NCBI RefSeq assembly: GCF_011764545.1
Contig: NZ_AP022870.1
Location: 8,500,001 to 8,564,000, forward strand
DNA length: 64,000 nucleotides
Direction: 5' to 3'
Source of the DNA: Phytohabitans flavus
GTDB taxonomy: Bacteria > Actinomycetota > Actinomycetes > Mycobacteriales > Micromonosporaceae
The first letter of the stretch is position 1; each line of letters starts with the position of its first letter. Under the pieces are notes generated by a model, which saw only the letters and a program-made list of their open reading frames with translations, had not been told where the DNA came from and searched no databases. Position numbers and translations under genes: made by a program. This document shows, piece by piece, positions 23,594-33,060 of the stretch.

Positions 23594-24783
23594 AGCGCGC
23601 CGCTCCCGGCTGGTCCCGCCTGACCATCCGCGCCCGCCTGACGCTCGTCTACGGCGGGCTCTTCCTGGTCGCCGGCGTGCTGCTGCTCGGCGTGACGTAC
23701 GCGCTCATCGCCCAGCGGATGCCAGACCCCGACCAGCGGATCGTCACGCGCCAGGGAACATCCCAGCTCCCTCCGGGGCAGGAGATGCCGCAGGGGACTG
23801 GTGGCACGTTCGAGTCGAAGGTCGTACAGAACACCTGGGACGACGCGCTCGACGCGCTGCTCACCCAGGGTGGGATCGCGCTGGTGCTGGCCGGCGCGGC
23901 GGCGACCGCGTTCGGCTGGATCATCGCCGGGCGGCTGCTCCAGCCACTACAGCGGATGACCGAGACGGCCGCCCGGATCGCCGACGCCCCGGCCGCCGAC
24001 CGCGGGCTGCACGAGCGGATCGCCTTGGACGGGCCGCACGACGAGGTGAAGAAGCTGGCGGACACGTTCGACGTGATGCTGGAGCGGCTCGACAGGTCGT
24101 TCGACGGCCAGCGGCGGTTCGTGGCCAACGCGTCGCACGAGCTGCGTACCCCGCTGACGATCAACCGGGCGCTGCTGGAGGTGGCCGTACACCGGCGGAC
24201 CGCCTCGCTGGAGGTGCGGCAGCTCGGCGAGACCCTGCTGGAGATCAACGGGCGCCACGAGCGGCTGCTGGACGGCCTGCTGGTACTGGCCCGCTCCGAG
24301 CGCGAGGTGACCGAGCGCTCCTACGTGGATCTCGCGGACATCGTGGAGCACGTGGCGGAGCAGGCCAAACAGGGGGCGGCCTCGATCCTCACCGAGGCCG
24401 GTACGGCGCCCACGACCGGCAATCCGGTGCTGCTGGAGCGGCTGGTGCAGAACCTCGTCGAGAACGGTGTGCGCTACAACGTGCCGGCGGACGGCTGGGT
24501 CGGCGTCACCAGCGACACGCAGCCGGACGGCTCGGTCGTGCTTGTGGTCACCAACACCGGGCCGGTCGTGCCGCCGTACGAGGTACCCCGCCTCTTCGAG
24601 CCGTTCCACCGGCTGGAGGGCGACCGGATCGGCGCGGCCGCACCCGGCGCCGGCCTCGGCCTGTCCATCGTGCGCGCGGTGGCCCGGGCGCACGGCGGCG
24701 AGGCGACCGCGCGGCCACGGGATGGCGGCGGGCTTGTGGTGACGGTGACGCTCCCGGGCACCTCGGCTATCGCACTGGAATGA
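23590..24783 (+). CDS. Sensor histidine kinase
   Basis: A 397-residue membrane kinase. Two helices (about 16-38 and 95-117) flank a short extracytoplasmic loop. A HAMP domain, HisKA (RRFVANASHELRTPLT, His near 180) and HATPase domain (N-box LVQNLVENGVRYN, G2 GAGLGLSIVRAVARAHGG) follow. It is coupled to the response regulator upstream and overlaps the convergent mannosyltransferase gene by 17 bp. The pair probably controls the divergent exporter, perhaps in response to envelope stress or peptides. Confidence 0.95.
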   Translation: MKRAAPGWSRLTIRARLTLVYGGLFLVAGVLLLGVTYALIAQRMPDPDQRIVTRQGTSQLPPGQEMPQGTGGTFESKVVQNTWDDALDALLTQGGIALVLAGAAATAFGWIIAGRLLQPLQRMTETAARIADAPAADRGLHERIALDGPHDEVKKLADTFDVMLERLDRSFDGQRRFVANASHELRTPLTINRALLEVAVHRRTASLEVRQLGETLLEINGRHERLLDGLLVLARSEREVTERSYVDLADIVEHVAEQAKQGAASILTEAGTAPTTGNPVLLERLVQNLVENGVRYNVPADGWVGVTSDTQPDGSVVLVVTNTGPVVPPYEVPRLFEPFHRLEGDRIGAAAPGAGLGLSIVRAVARAHGGEATARPRDGGGLVVTVTLPGTSAIALE

Positions 24784-26209
24784 GCCGCCGCAGCAGCCGC
24801 CCGGCCGGCTCACGGGTGCGGGGCAGCCAGATCCAGGCCACCGCGACGACAAGCGCCAGGTCCAGGAACGCACCGGGCAGCTTCGTGAGCGTGGCCACGC
24901 CGAGCCCGTTCGGCAGGATGAGAAAGGTGAGCGCGCCAGTGGTGATCGCGAGCCAGCGCCGCGCCGGGGCCTCGGCCGCGGCGGCGAGCACGGCCAGCGC
25001 GGTCAGTGCGTACCAGGGGTAGAAGACAGGGGAGAGCAGCGCGAGTGCGGCGAGCGCGGCACCGCAGCGAAGCACGACCGCGCGGGTATCGACGCGTCGC
25101 CGCCAGGCGCTGGCAGCCAGCCCGAGCAGGACGAGTGCGAGGAGCGCGAGGCCGGCCACGCGGGCGACGAGCACCGCGTCGTCCGCACCCGCCCCGGCGC
25201 CGAAGCCGCGCAGCACGTACCCCACGCTCATCCCGACCCCGGTGGGCAGGGACGTCCACTGTGTCTGGTCGGTGGTGCCGGATACCGCCGCGACCCAGCC
25301 GAAGCCGAGCCCGGCCGCCAGCGACGTGGCGGCGAAGGCGCTACCGGCCGCCCCAGCGAGCAGCCAGCGCCGGGCGGCGCCGGCCACCAGCAGCACCGCG
25401 AACGGCAGCGCCACCACCGCGGTCACCTTGACCGCGACCGCCAGCCCGAGCAGGAGGCCGGCGCCTAGGGCCTGTATCCAGGAGACAGGCCCTAAGGGTC
25501 TGCGGGTGGTCGCGGCGGCCAGCCCGGCAACCACGAGGCCGGCGACGAGCGCGTCGTGGTGCGCGCCGGCGATCGCGTGTACGGCCACGAGCGGCGTGCA
25601 CACCCCGAGCCAGGTGGCGCGGGTCGGCTCCACGCCGCAGGCGCGGGCGAGGCGGGGCAGCGCGACCGCGGCGAGCACCACCCCGGCGACCGCGACGAGC
25701 CGCAGCGCGCCGACCGACACGAGCAGGCCGCCGCCCAGCCAGGCGGCGGCCGCGGCGAGGGCGATCGCCACCGGACCGTACGGCGCGGTCGCGTCCTGCC
25801 AGACCGGCGCCACCGCGTCCACCCACGGGCATCCGCCGGCCGCGGGACTCAGGCTGTACGGGTCGGCGCCGTTCGCGAAGAGCCAGCCCTGGCAGGCGTA
25901 CGAGTAGACGTCGCGGCTGCCCAGCGGCGCCGCTACGACCAGGGGAAGCGCCCAGAGGACGCCGGTGACCGCCAGCGCGGGGGCGCCGACAGTGCCGGCC
26001 CGGACCATCGCACCGAGCCGCCACCAGGCCACGACAAGCCCGACCAGCCCCAGCACACAGGCGGCCAACCCGATCTGGAACGACACCGGGGTGGCGTCGA
26101 GACCCAGCCGGCGCAGGTCGGCACCCGGGTCACCGCCGGGGAGCGCGCCCGCCGCGTACGAGCCCACGGCGAGCAGGACCGCGGCGGCGAACCCGGCCCA
26201 GCGGATCAC
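24767..26209 (-). CDS. Polyprenol-phosphomannose-dependent mannosyltransferase (MptB-like)
   Basis: A 480-residue integral membrane GT-C glycosyltransferase with 11-13 predicted helices. The extracellular loop after the second helix group carries acidic and aromatic residues (LGSRDVYSYACQGWLFANGADPYS, with an APYGP motif later), typical of alpha-1,6-mannosyltransferases that use polyprenyl-phosphate mannose to build lipomannan-like glycans. The GTG start at 26209 overlaps the stop of the upstream hypothetical gene. The donor could be supplied by the polyprenol-phosphate mannose synthase at 30.8 kb. Confidence 0.8.
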   Translation of the reverse strand: MIRWAGFAAAVLLAVGSYAAGALPGGDPGADLRRLGLDATPVSFQIGLAACVLGLVGLVVAWWRLGAMVRAGTVGAPALAVTGVLWALPLVVAAPLGSRDVYSYACQGWLFANGADPYSLSPAAGGCPWVDAVAPVWQDATAPYGPVAIALAAAAAWLGGGLLVSVGALRLVAVAGVVLAAVALPRLARACGVEPTRATWLGVCTPLVAVHAIAGAHHDALVAGLVVAGLAAATTRRPLGPVSWIQALGAGLLLGLAVAVKVTAVVALPFAVLLVAGAARRWLLAGAAGSAFAATSLAAGLGFGWVAAVSGTTDQTQWTSLPTGVGMSVGYVLRGFGAGAGADDAVLVARVAGLALLALVLLGLAASAWRRRVDTRAVVLRCGAALAALALLSPVFYPWYALTALAVLAAAAEAPARRWLAITTGALTFLILPNGLGVATLTKLPGAFLDLALVVAVAWIWLPRTREPAGRLLRRLIPVR

Positions 26210-26655
26210 CGCGCCCGCCACACCGCGAGGACCTCGTCCCGGTGCTCGCCGGTCGGGCGGCTGTCCTGGATCTCGTGCCACCGCATGACCAGCCGCACCT
26301 CGACAACCCGGGGCGCGCCGGGGTGGCGCCGCGCGTACGCGTCGGCGATCTCGGCGAGCAGGGCCGGCTGGGCCACGTACTGATCCTGCTTGGCCTCCAC
26401 CTCGGCCCGGCGGATGCCGGTCTCGTTCTGCCCGAGGGGCGTCGCCGCGCCGGTGGCGAGCGTGCCCTCGACGCGCGGGTCGGGAGCGTCCTCGTCCGGC
26501 GGGTTCACCCCCGCGTACATCCGGAACGGCGCGAACGGGAAGTCGTCGTCCGAACCCCAGAACGTGCCCCCGACCAGCAGCGCCAGCCCGACGACGGTGG
26601 CCAGGACGCGCGCCGCGACACCGGCGCGCGACAAGCTCGCCGGTCGCGGATCCAT
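26206..26655 (-). CDS. Hypothetical single-pass membrane protein
   Basis: A 149-residue protein with one N-terminal helix (about 15-33, VLATVVGLALLVGGTFWG) and an extracytoplasmic C-terminal part beginning DDDFPFAPFRMYAG. No known family is recognised. It is translationally coupled (GTGA) to the mannosyltransferase and divergent from the GNAT gene, so it may assist glycan assembly. The DDxFPF-MY motif resembles loops seen in membrane proteins of uncharacterised actinobacterial sets. Confidence 0.7.
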   Translation of the reverse strand: MDPRPASLSRAGVAARVLATVVGLALLVGGTFWGSDDDFPFAPFRMYAGVNPPDEDAPDPRVEGTLATGAATPLGQNETGIRRAEVEAKQDQYVAQPALLAEIADAYARRHPGAPRVVEVRLVMRWHEIQDSRPTGEHRDEVLAVWRAR

Positions 26656-26723
26656 GGGTTACAGCATGCCTCGCCAGGTGGCGCCCGGCGGGGCGCCCCG
26701 TCGACTTGGGGGACAATCGACGC

Positions 26724-27053
26724 ATGGGTGACGCCGTAGTGGTGGTGGAGGACCGTCCAGCCAGCCGGTTCGAGTTGCTGGTGGACGGGGAGGCGGCGGG
26801 TTTCGCGTCGTACCGGCGAAACAAGTCCGCGATCTCCTTCCTGCACACAGAGGTCGACGAGCGGTTCGAGGGGCGCGGGTTCGGCTCGGTGCTCGTGCGC
26901 GGCGCGCTCGACGCGGCCCGTGCGGAGGGGGCGGCGGTGCTGCCGTTCTGCCCGTTCGTGCGGCGCTACATCTCCCGGCACCACGAGTACCTGGATCTGG
27001 TGCCGGTCGACCAGCGGGCCCGCTTCGAGCTGCCTGAAGGCAACTTAACGTGA
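26724..27053 (+). CDS. YjdJ-type GNAT N-acetyltransferase
   Basis: A 109-residue small acetyltransferase of the YjdJ subfamily. The acetyl-CoA loop is FEGRGFGSVLVRGAL (R-x-x-G-x-G/A), preceded by ISFLHTEVDERF; CPFVRRYISRHHEY near the end is typical of this subgroup. ATG 26724 is preferred to an upstream TTG. It is a monocistronic cytosolic enzyme whose substrate is unknown. Confidence 0.9.
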   Translation: MGDAVVVVEDRPASRFELLVDGEAAGFASYRRNKSAISFLHTEVDERFEGRGFGSVLVRGALDAARAEGAAVLPFCPFVRRYISRHHEYLDLVPVDQRARFELPEGNLT

Positions 27054-27190
27054 TTGTCTAATTTGTACTGAGTAACGTCACGAGAAGGTCACAACCGTTC
27101 ATGGGGCAGTGACACCCATTGTCGGGAAGCGAAGGATCTCGCCTGTCGCGCCCTGCACAACAGGGCACCTGCACTCCGGAGGAACGGTAC

Positions 27191-30100
27191 GTGAGAAAAC
27201 TCCCCAAGTGGGGGCGGCGTAGCGCTGCCCTGCTGCTCGCCTCAGGCGTAGCGGCAGGCATGACGCTCGCGGGTCTTCCCTCACCCGCCAGCGCCGACCC
27301 GACGGACTCGCCTGAAATCATCAAGAGCGCACCAGCGGACACCCTCGACGCCCACGACGCCGACCTGCTCGCCCAGGCCAAGGCGAAGGGCGAGCAGCAC
27401 GTCATGCTCATCGTCGCGACGGACGACGGCGACGCCAAGGATGTCGCGACCGAGATCACGAAGCTGGGCGGCAGCGTCGCCAAGCAGTACGACTCGATCG
27501 GCTACGTCCGCGCCCGCGTCCCCACCGGATCCGTGGAGAAGGCCGCGAAGCTGCCGGGTGTCACCGCCATCGACCTGAACGAGTCGATCCCGCTGCCCGA
27601 CCCGACCCCCGACCACAAGGCCGCCGGTAACGGCGGCAAGGCGCAGACCGTCGCCGGCCCTGGCGCGGACACGCCGGCCGCGAACCCCTTCATGCCGACG
27701 CACGAGACGGGTGCCGTCAAGTTCAAGGAGCAGCACCCGACCTGGGACGGGCGCGGCGTGACGATCGGCATCCTCGACGCCGGTGTAGACCTCGACAACC
27801 CCGCCCTCCAGACCACGACCACGGGTGAGCGGAAGGTCGTCGACTGGTTCACCGCGACCGACCCCATCTTCGACCCGGACGGCACCTGGCGGGCCATGCT
27901 CACCACCGTGACCGGGCCGAGCTTCACGTTCGCTGGCGCCACCTGGACCGCGCCGGCTGGTTCCTACAAGATCAACCGGTTCAACGAGGCGATCACCGCT
28001 GGCGGCGACCCCGCAGGTGACGTCAACCGCGACGGCGACACCGCTGACCTGTTCGGTGTGCTGTACGACCCGGTGAGCCACGACATCCGTGTCGACACCA
28101 ACCAGAACCTCAACTTCACCGACGACGCTGTCATGCGGCCGTACGCGGAGAAGTTCGACGTCGGCCACTTCGGTACGGACAACCCGGCCACCGCGGTGCG
28201 CGACCAGATGCCGTTCGTGGTCGAGTACCGCGAGGATGTCGACACCACCCCGGCCGGCCTGCCGGGCGTCGCCGACTTCGTCAACATCGGCATCATCGAG
28301 AGCAACCACGGCTCGCACGTCGCCGGCATCACCGCCGCCAACGACATGCTCGGCAACTCGGTCTTCGACGGCGCTGCCCCGGGCGCGAAGCTCGTCTCCG
28401 GCCGGGCCTGCAACTGGACCGGTGGCTGCACCGCCGCCGCGCTCCTGGACGGCATGGCCGACATGGTCATCAACCGCGGCGTCGACGTGGTCAACATGTC
28501 GATCGGCGGCCTGCCCGCGTTCAACGACGGCGGCAACGCCCGCGCCCAGCTCTACAACCGCCTGATCAACGACTACGGCGTCCAGCTGGTCATCTCGGCC
28601 GGCAACGACGGCCCGGGCGTCAACTCGGTCGGCGACCCCTCGGTGGCCACCGACGTGATCAGCGTGGCGGCCAGCGTCAGCAAGGACACCTGGCTGGCCA
28701 ACTACGGTTCGGCCGTGCGGGTCAAGAACGCGCTGTTCAACTTCTCCTCGCGCGGTCCCCGTGAGGACGGCGGGTTCAAGCCGAACATCACCGCGCCGGG
28801 TGCGGCCATCTCGACCGGGCCGCTGTGGCAGCCGGGCGGGCCGGTGGCCGAGGCGGGCTACCCGCTGCCGCCGGGCCTCCTGATGACCAACGGCACCTCG
28901 ATGGCGTCGCCGCAGACGGCGGGTGCGGTCGCGCTGCTGCTGTCGGCCGCCAAGGCGACCGACCGGGGCGTCAGCCCGGCCGCCCTGCGCCGGGCGCTCT
29001 ACAGCTCGGCCAAGTGGATCGACGGCGTGCCGGCGTACGGCCAGGGCAGCGGCATGGTCAACGTGCCGGGCGCCTGGCAGCTGATCCGTGGCGGCATCGA
29101 GACCCGCACGTACACCTCGTCGGCGCCGGTCTGCACCGAGCTGTCGGACTTCCTCACCCCGCCCGACCAGGGCACCGGCCTCTACAACCGGTGCGGCTCG
29201 GCGAGCGGCGGCCACAAGGCGGGGCAGTCCAAGTCGTACACGGTCAAGCTGACCCGTACGAGCGGCCCGGCCAAGAACATCCGGCACGAGCTGAACTGGC
29301 TCGGCAACGACGGCACGTTCTCGGCACCGCGGAACGTGGTGCTGCCGCTGAACCAGACCGTCAGCATCACCGTCAAGGCGAAGCCGTCCATCGGCGCGCA
29401 CGGCGCGATCCTCCAGGTCGACGACCCGGCGACGTCCGTTGTGGACTACGAGGTGCTGAACACGGTTGTCGCGTCGAACGACGTGAAGCAGCCGAACTAC
29501 TCGTTCAGCGCCGCAGGCGAGGTGGACCGCAACTCGTCCAAGTCCTACTTCGTCACGGTGCCGGCGGGTGCCGCCGCGTTGCAGGTGAACCTCTCCGGCA
29601 TCGCGACCGGCTCGCAGACCCGGTTCATCACGTTCAACCCGCACGGTGTGCGGCAGGAGGACAACAGCAGCCCGTTCTGCTACACGAACTTCTCCGACCC
29701 GGCCGTCTGCAAGCCGCAGGAGCGGTCGTACGAGAACCCGGTCCCGGGCGTGTGGGAGATCGAGGTCGAGTCCCGGCGTACCTCGCCGACGCTCAACAAC
29801 CCGTACTCGCTCACGGCGCGGGTCCAGGGCGTCAAGGTCGAGCCGCAGGTGATCGAGCTGCCGAGCGTCGTTGCTGGCCAGGCCAACCCGGTCAGCTGGA
29901 CGGTGACCAACCAGTTCGGCCCGATCAACGTGACCGCCCAGGGCGGCTCGCTCGGCAGCGCCTCGGTACAGCGTCCGACCATCGCCGACGGCGAGGTCCA
30001 GACGTTCGACGTGGAGGTGCCGGCGGGCGCGACCCGGCTGGAGGCGAAGATCGGCAACCCGAGCGACCCGGGTGCGGACCTCGACCTGTTCGTGATCCGC

Positions 30101-30448
30101 AACGGGGCGATCGTGGCCTTCGCCGCCGACGGTGACTCCGAGGAGGCGGTGTCGATCGCCAACCCGGCGCCCGGCACGTACACGATCGAGATCGACGGGT
30201 TCGCCGTTCCGGCCGGCTCGACGGCGTACGACTACCGCGACGTGTTCTTCGCGGCGTCGCTCGGCACCATCGCGGTGCCGTCGACGGTCGGACCGCTGGC
30301 GAGCGGCGCGTCGATCACGGTCAGCGGCACGGTGACCGCGAACTCGGTGCCGACCGGCGGGCGCAGCCTCTTCGGCGAGGCGGTCCTGTCGACCGACGAA
30401 GGTGCCGTGGTGGGCCGCGCCGGCGTGGCGATCGGCTCGGTCAGCTGA
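27191..30448 (+). CDS. Secreted S8 family serine peptidase (subtilase)
   Basis: A 1085-residue secreted protease. GTG 27191 has GGAGGA eight bases upstream; the earlier ATG 27119 frame is not needed. The signal peptide ends near PSPASA (about residue 35). An inhibitor-like prosegment precedes the catalytic domain: Asp196 (GILDAGVD), His376 (NHGSHVAG) and Ser570 (NGTSMASP). The 180-residue gap between Asp and His marks a large insertion. The C-terminus carries pre-peptidase C-terminal-like beta domains (DLDLFVIRNG...APGTYTIEIDG). The 5' leader has a GCCCTG/CAGGGC hairpin (27150-27166) just before the ribosome site. Extracellular protein degradation is the likely role. Confidence 0.93.
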   Translation: MRKLPKWGRRSAALLLASGVAAGMTLAGLPSPASADPTDSPEIIKSAPADTLDAHDADLLAQAKAKGEQHVMLIVATDDGDAKDVATEITKLGGSVAKQYDSIGYVRARVPTGSVEKAAKLPGVTAIDLNESIPLPDPTPDHKAAGNGGKAQTVAGPGADTPAANPFMPTHETGAVKFKEQHPTWDGRGVTIGILDAGVDLDNPALQTTTTGERKVVDWFTATDPIFDPDGTWRAMLTTVTGPSFTFAGATWTAPAGSYKINRFNEAITAGGDPAGDVNRDGDTADLFGVLYDPVSHDIRVDTNQNLNFTDDAVMRPYAEKFDVGHFGTDNPATAVRDQMPFVVEYREDVDTTPAGLPGVADFVNIGIIESNHGSHVAGITAANDMLGNSVFDGAAPGAKLVSGRACNWTGGCTAAALLDGMADMVINRGVDVVNMSIGGLPAFNDGGNARAQLYNRLINDYGVQLVISAGNDGPGVNSVGDPSVATDVISVAASVSKDTWLANYGSAVRVKNALFNFSSRGPREDGGFKPNITAPGAAISTGPLWQPGGPVAEAGYPLPPGLLMTNGTSMASPQTAGAVALLLSAAKATDRGVSPAALRRALYSSAKWIDGVPAYGQGSGMVNVPGAWQLIRGGIETRTYTSSAPVCTELSDFLTPPDQGTGLYNRCGSASGGHKAGQSKSYTVKLTRTSGPAKNIRHELNWLGNDGTFSAPRNVVLPLNQTVSITVKAKPSIGAHGAILQVDDPATSVVDYEVLNTVVASNDVKQPNYSFSAAGEVDRNSSKSYFVTVPAGAAALQVNLSGIATGSQTRFITFNPHGVRQEDNSSPFCYTNFSDPAVCKPQERSYENPVPGVWEIEVESRRTSPTLNNPYSLTARVQGVKVEPQVIELPSVVAGQANPVSWTVTNQFGPINVTAQGGSLGSASVQRPTIADGEVQTFDVEVPAGATRLEAKIGNPSDPGADLDLFVIRNGAIVAFAADGDSEEAVSIANPAPGTYTIEIDGFAVPAGSTAYDYRDVFFAASLGTIAVPSTVGPLASGASITVSGTVTANSVPTGGRSLFGEAVLSTDEGAVVGRAGVAIGSVS

Positions 30449-30466
30449 GTCACATCAAGTAGGTGA

Positions 30467-30499
30467 ATCGGGGCGTCCTCACAATGAGGGCGCCCCGAT
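30467..30499 (+). terminator. Hairpin terminator after the subtilase gene
   Basis: ATCGGGGCGTCCTC and GAGGGCGCCCCGAT form a near-perfect 14-bp stem with a five-base loop (ACAAT), 19 bp after the stop. No T-tract follows, as usual for actinobacterial terminators. Confidence 0.7.
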
Positions 30500-30535
30500 C
30501 ACGTAGCGTTTGCCCCGACAAGGGACCATGGGGCT

Positions 30536-30937
30536 ATGTCGTTATTGACTCGATGGTGGGCGCGCGCCACGGCCGTGCTCATCGGCACTATGGTCGCCGT
30601 GCTCGTACCGGCAGCGGCGTGGGCGGCCGACAACGAGGTTGTCCTGGAGGTGGCCCGGCGCCGGCCCCGCTTGGGCGGCTTCGGCCTCTTCGCTGGTCTC
30701 TGCTGCCTGATCGTGGTGGCGATCGTGGTGATCAGCCTGCTGGTGCTGACCCGGGACGCCGCGACAAGGGCCGCTGAGGCTCACGCGCCCCTCGAGCGGT
30801 GCTTCCAGCGCAGTCGGAACGGCATGACCGCGCTTTCGACCTTCGTCCGCGTGGTCATCTTGGAGGCACCGCTGGTGCGCTCCTCGAACCGGATCGGCAC
30901 CTCGATGATCGTGTGTCCGAGCTGCGTGGCCAGGTAA
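30536..30937 (+). CDS. Small secreted/membrane protein of unknown function, 3' end uncertain
   Basis: The first ~80 residues look real: a signal-like helix (ATAVLIGTMVAVLVPAAAWA) and a second membrane helix (FGLFAGLCCLIVVAIVVISLLVLT). After that the frame runs 157 bp into the convergent mannose synthase gene and loses sense. Adding one G to the GGG at 30766-30768 would end the protein at TGA near 30776, just before the neighbour. Given the G-run errors elsewhere, I think the true product is about 80 residues. No family is recognised. Confidence 0.5.
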   Translation: MSLLTRWWARATAVLIGTMVAVLVPAAAWAADNEVVLEVARRRPRLGGFGLFAGLCCLIVVAIVVISLLVLTRDAATRAAEAHAPLERCFQRSRNGMTALSTFVRVVILEAPLVRSSNRIGTSMIVCPSCVAR

Positions 30938-31548
30938 TGCATCTCCACCTGGAAGCTGTACCCATTCGACTGGACCCGGTCGAGGCCGATGTCGCGCAGC
31001 ACGTCGGCCTGCCACACCTTGAAGCCGGCCGTGAGGTCCCGGATCCGCACGTTGAGCAGGGTGTGCACGTAGAAGTTGGCCCAGCCGCTGAGCGCGCGGC
31101 GGTAGAAGGGCCAGTTTTCGTCGAGCTGGCCGCCCGGCACGTACCGCGAGCCGATCACCACGCCGGCCCGGGTGGACAGCAGCGTGCCCAAGAGGCCGGG
31201 CAGCGCCTCCGGCGGGTGGGACAGGTCGGCGTCCATCTGCGCCACGTAGTCAGCGCCGGCGTCGAGTGCCCTGCTCATGCCGTCCACATACGCCCGTCCG
31301 AGGCCCTCCTTGCCCGCCCGGTGCACCACCGTGACCCGCCCGGGGTTCTCCGCCGCGAGCTTGTCGGCGACCTCGCCCGTGCCGTCGGGCGAGTTGTCGT
31401 CGGCGATGAGCACGTGCAGACTCGGCATGGGCAGCGCGAGGAGCCGCTCGACGAGCGACACCACGTTGTCCACTTCGTTATACGTCGGCACGACGACGGT
31501 CAACCGGGCCTCCCGCCAGGGCGAGGGCAACTCGACAGGATTTGTCAC
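30781..31548 (-). CDS. Polyprenol monophosphomannose synthase (GT2)
   Basis: A 255-residue family 2 glycosyltransferase, the bacterial DPM1/Ppm1 catalytic domain. It transfers mannose from GDP-mannose to polyprenyl phosphate. Motifs: TVVVPTYNEVDNV, ADDNSPDGTGE, MDADLSHPPEALP (DAD metal site), VIGSRYVPGG and a final RTKVESAVMPFRLRWKHR. It lacks the N-terminal acyltransferase domain found in some mycobacterial homologues. Its product is the donor for enzymes like the MptB-type transferase at 24.8-26.2 kb. It is divergent from purC. Confidence 0.92.
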   Translation of the reverse strand: MTNPVELPSPWREARLTVVVPTYNEVDNVVSLVERLLALPMPSLHVLIADDNSPDGTGEVADKLAAENPGRVTVVHRAGKEGLGRAYVDGMSRALDAGADYVAQMDADLSHPPEALPGLLGTLLSTRAGVVIGSRYVPGGQLDENWPFYRRALSGWANFYVHTLLNVRIRDLTAGFKVWQADVLRDIGLDRVQSNGYSFQVEMHYLATQLGHTIIEVPIRFEERTSGASKMTTRTKVESAVMPFRLRWKHRSRGA

Positions 31549-31622
31549 CGCGTAAGGGTATCGCTGCCCGCCAGAACGTGCCCGCCGCCTATGCAGGCCG
31601 TACTCGCGGCTACGGTGACCGG

Positions 31623-32452
31623 GTGGAGCTCCTGCATTCCGGCAAGGTCCGCGACGTGTACGCGGACGGCGACGATCTGATCCTCGTCGCTTCAGATCGC
31701 GTGTCCGTTTACGACGTCGTGCTGCCCACTCCGATCCCCGACAAGGGCGCGGTACTGACCCGCTTGTCGCTGTGGTGGTTCGAGCAGCTCGCCGATCTTG
31801 TGCCGCATCACGTGATCTCGGCGACCGACGTGCCGCCGGAGTTCGCCGGGCGGGCGATCCGGTGCCGCCGGCTGCGGATGGTGCAGGTCGAGTGCATCGC
31901 GCGGGGCTACCTCACCGGCCTGGGGCTAAAGGAGTACGAGAAGTCCGGCGCGGTCTCCGGCGTACCGCTGCCGGCCGGGCTTGTCGAGGCCGACCGGCTG
32001 CCGGAGCCGATCTTCACGCCGACCACGAAGGCGCCGATGGGCGAACACGACGAGTTCATCACGTACGACGACGTGGCCGCCGAGGTTGGCGCCGAGACCG
32101 CCGAGGAGCTGCGCCGGATCACCCTCGCGGTGTACAAGCGGGGCGCCGAGATCGCGGCCGACCGGGGATCGTGATCGCGGATACCAAGCTGGAGCTGGGC
32201 TGGGCGCCGGACGGCACGCTGGTGCTCGGCGACGAGGTACTTACGCCGGACTCGTCCCGGTTCTGGCCGGCCGACTCGTGGCAGCCGGGGCGGGCGCAGT
32301 TTTCGTTCGACAAGCAGTTCGTCCGTGACTGGGCGGCCGGCACCGGCTGGGACAAGCGGCCCCCGGCCCCGGAGGTGCCGGCCGAGGTGGTGGCGGCTAC
32401 CCGGGCCCGGTACATCGAGGTCTACGAGCGGCTGACCGGGCTTTCCTGGTAG
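31623..32452 (+). pseudogene. purC: SAICAR synthetase (purC), broken by a one-base frameshift
   Basis: Phosphoribosylaminoimidazole-succinocarboxamide synthase, an essential step of purine synthesis. GTG 31623 begins VELLHSGKVRDVY; the ATP-binding and PRPP-type loops are normal (SDRVSVYDVVLPTPIPDKGAVL, VECIARGYLTG). The frame breaks at 32164-32167: the last in-frame residues are IAADRGS then TGA. The expected continuation, GIVIADTKLELGWAPDG, lies in the +2 frame and runs to TAG 32452. Adding one G to the G4 run restores about 276 residues, close to the family length. Because the enzyme is needed for growth without purines, an assembly error is far likelier than loss. It overlaps the TetR gene convergently by 31 bp. 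Confidence 0.9.
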
Positions 32453-33039
32453 ACCCACCGGTCCCGGACGCTCGACCAGTCCGGCGCCGGGCCGGGGAGG
32501 ATACCGGCGCCGGGTGCGCGCAGCCCGTCCAGCACGAGCGCCAGCCAGCGGTGCCGGTACGGCCCAGCCGGCAGTGCGCTCATCTCGCTGATGGTGAGGA
32601 CGATGTCGGCGCTCGTCACGTCGGCGCGCAGGGTGCCCTCGGCCTTGGCCCGGCCGGTGATCTCGTCGATCACCTTCTGCCCCCGCTCGGCCAGCGCGAA
32701 CATCTCCGCCGTCGCCGGGAACATGCCGGCCAGCCGGGCCAGCGAGCCCACCCGTAGGTCGACGCAGCGCCGCATGTAGCGGGTCAGCGCCGACCAGCCG
32801 TCCGGCTCCTCGGCGAGCGCGCGGTCGGCCTCGGCCATCGACCGTTCCATCGAGGTCGTGCAGACAGCCCGCATCAGGTCGACCTTGCTCGGGTAGCGCC
32901 GGTAGAGCGAGCCCATGCCCACGCCCGCCCGGGCCGCGATCGCGGACATCGGCGCGTCCGCCCCGACGTCGGCGAAGACGTCGCGGGCGGCGAGGAAGAC
33001 GGCTTCGTCGTTACGGTCGGCCTCCGCGCGGCGGCTCAT
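32422..33039 (-). CDS. TetR family transcriptional repressor
   Basis: A 205-residue regulator from ATG 33039 (MSRRAEADRNDEAVFLAARDVFADVG). The DNA-binding helix-turn-helix is APMSAIAARAGVGMGSLYRRYPSKVDLM. The C-terminal ligand domain (LTRYMRRCVDLRVGSLARL...LALVLDGLRAPG) resembles repressors of multidrug exporters. It is divergent from an MFS exporter gene with two direct-repeat operator-like palindromes between, so it probably represses the exporter and itself. Confidence 0.92.
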   Translation of the reverse strand: MSRRAEADRNDEAVFLAARDVFADVGADAPMSAIAARAGVGMGSLYRRYPSKVDLMRAVCTTSMERSMAEADRALAEEPDGWSALTRYMRRCVDLRVGSLARLAGMFPATAEMFALAERGQKVIDEITGRAKAEGTLRADVTSADIVLTISEMSALPAGPYRHRWLALVLDGLRAPGAGILPGPAPDWSSVRDRWVYQESPVSRS

Positions 33040-33060
33040 GTGACACACCTTACTCGTGAC

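Noticed and set aside
26210..26848. N-terminal extension of the mannosyltransferase frame to 693 codons
   Set aside because: The extension is low-complexity and overlaps a separate coherent gene; GTG 26209 overlaps that gene's stop, as seen throughout the window.
27281..29644. A 787-codon minus-strand open frame inside the subtilase gene
   Set aside because: Composition is dominated by Arg/Val/Gly with no motif; the plus strand holds a complete catalytic triad and signal peptide.
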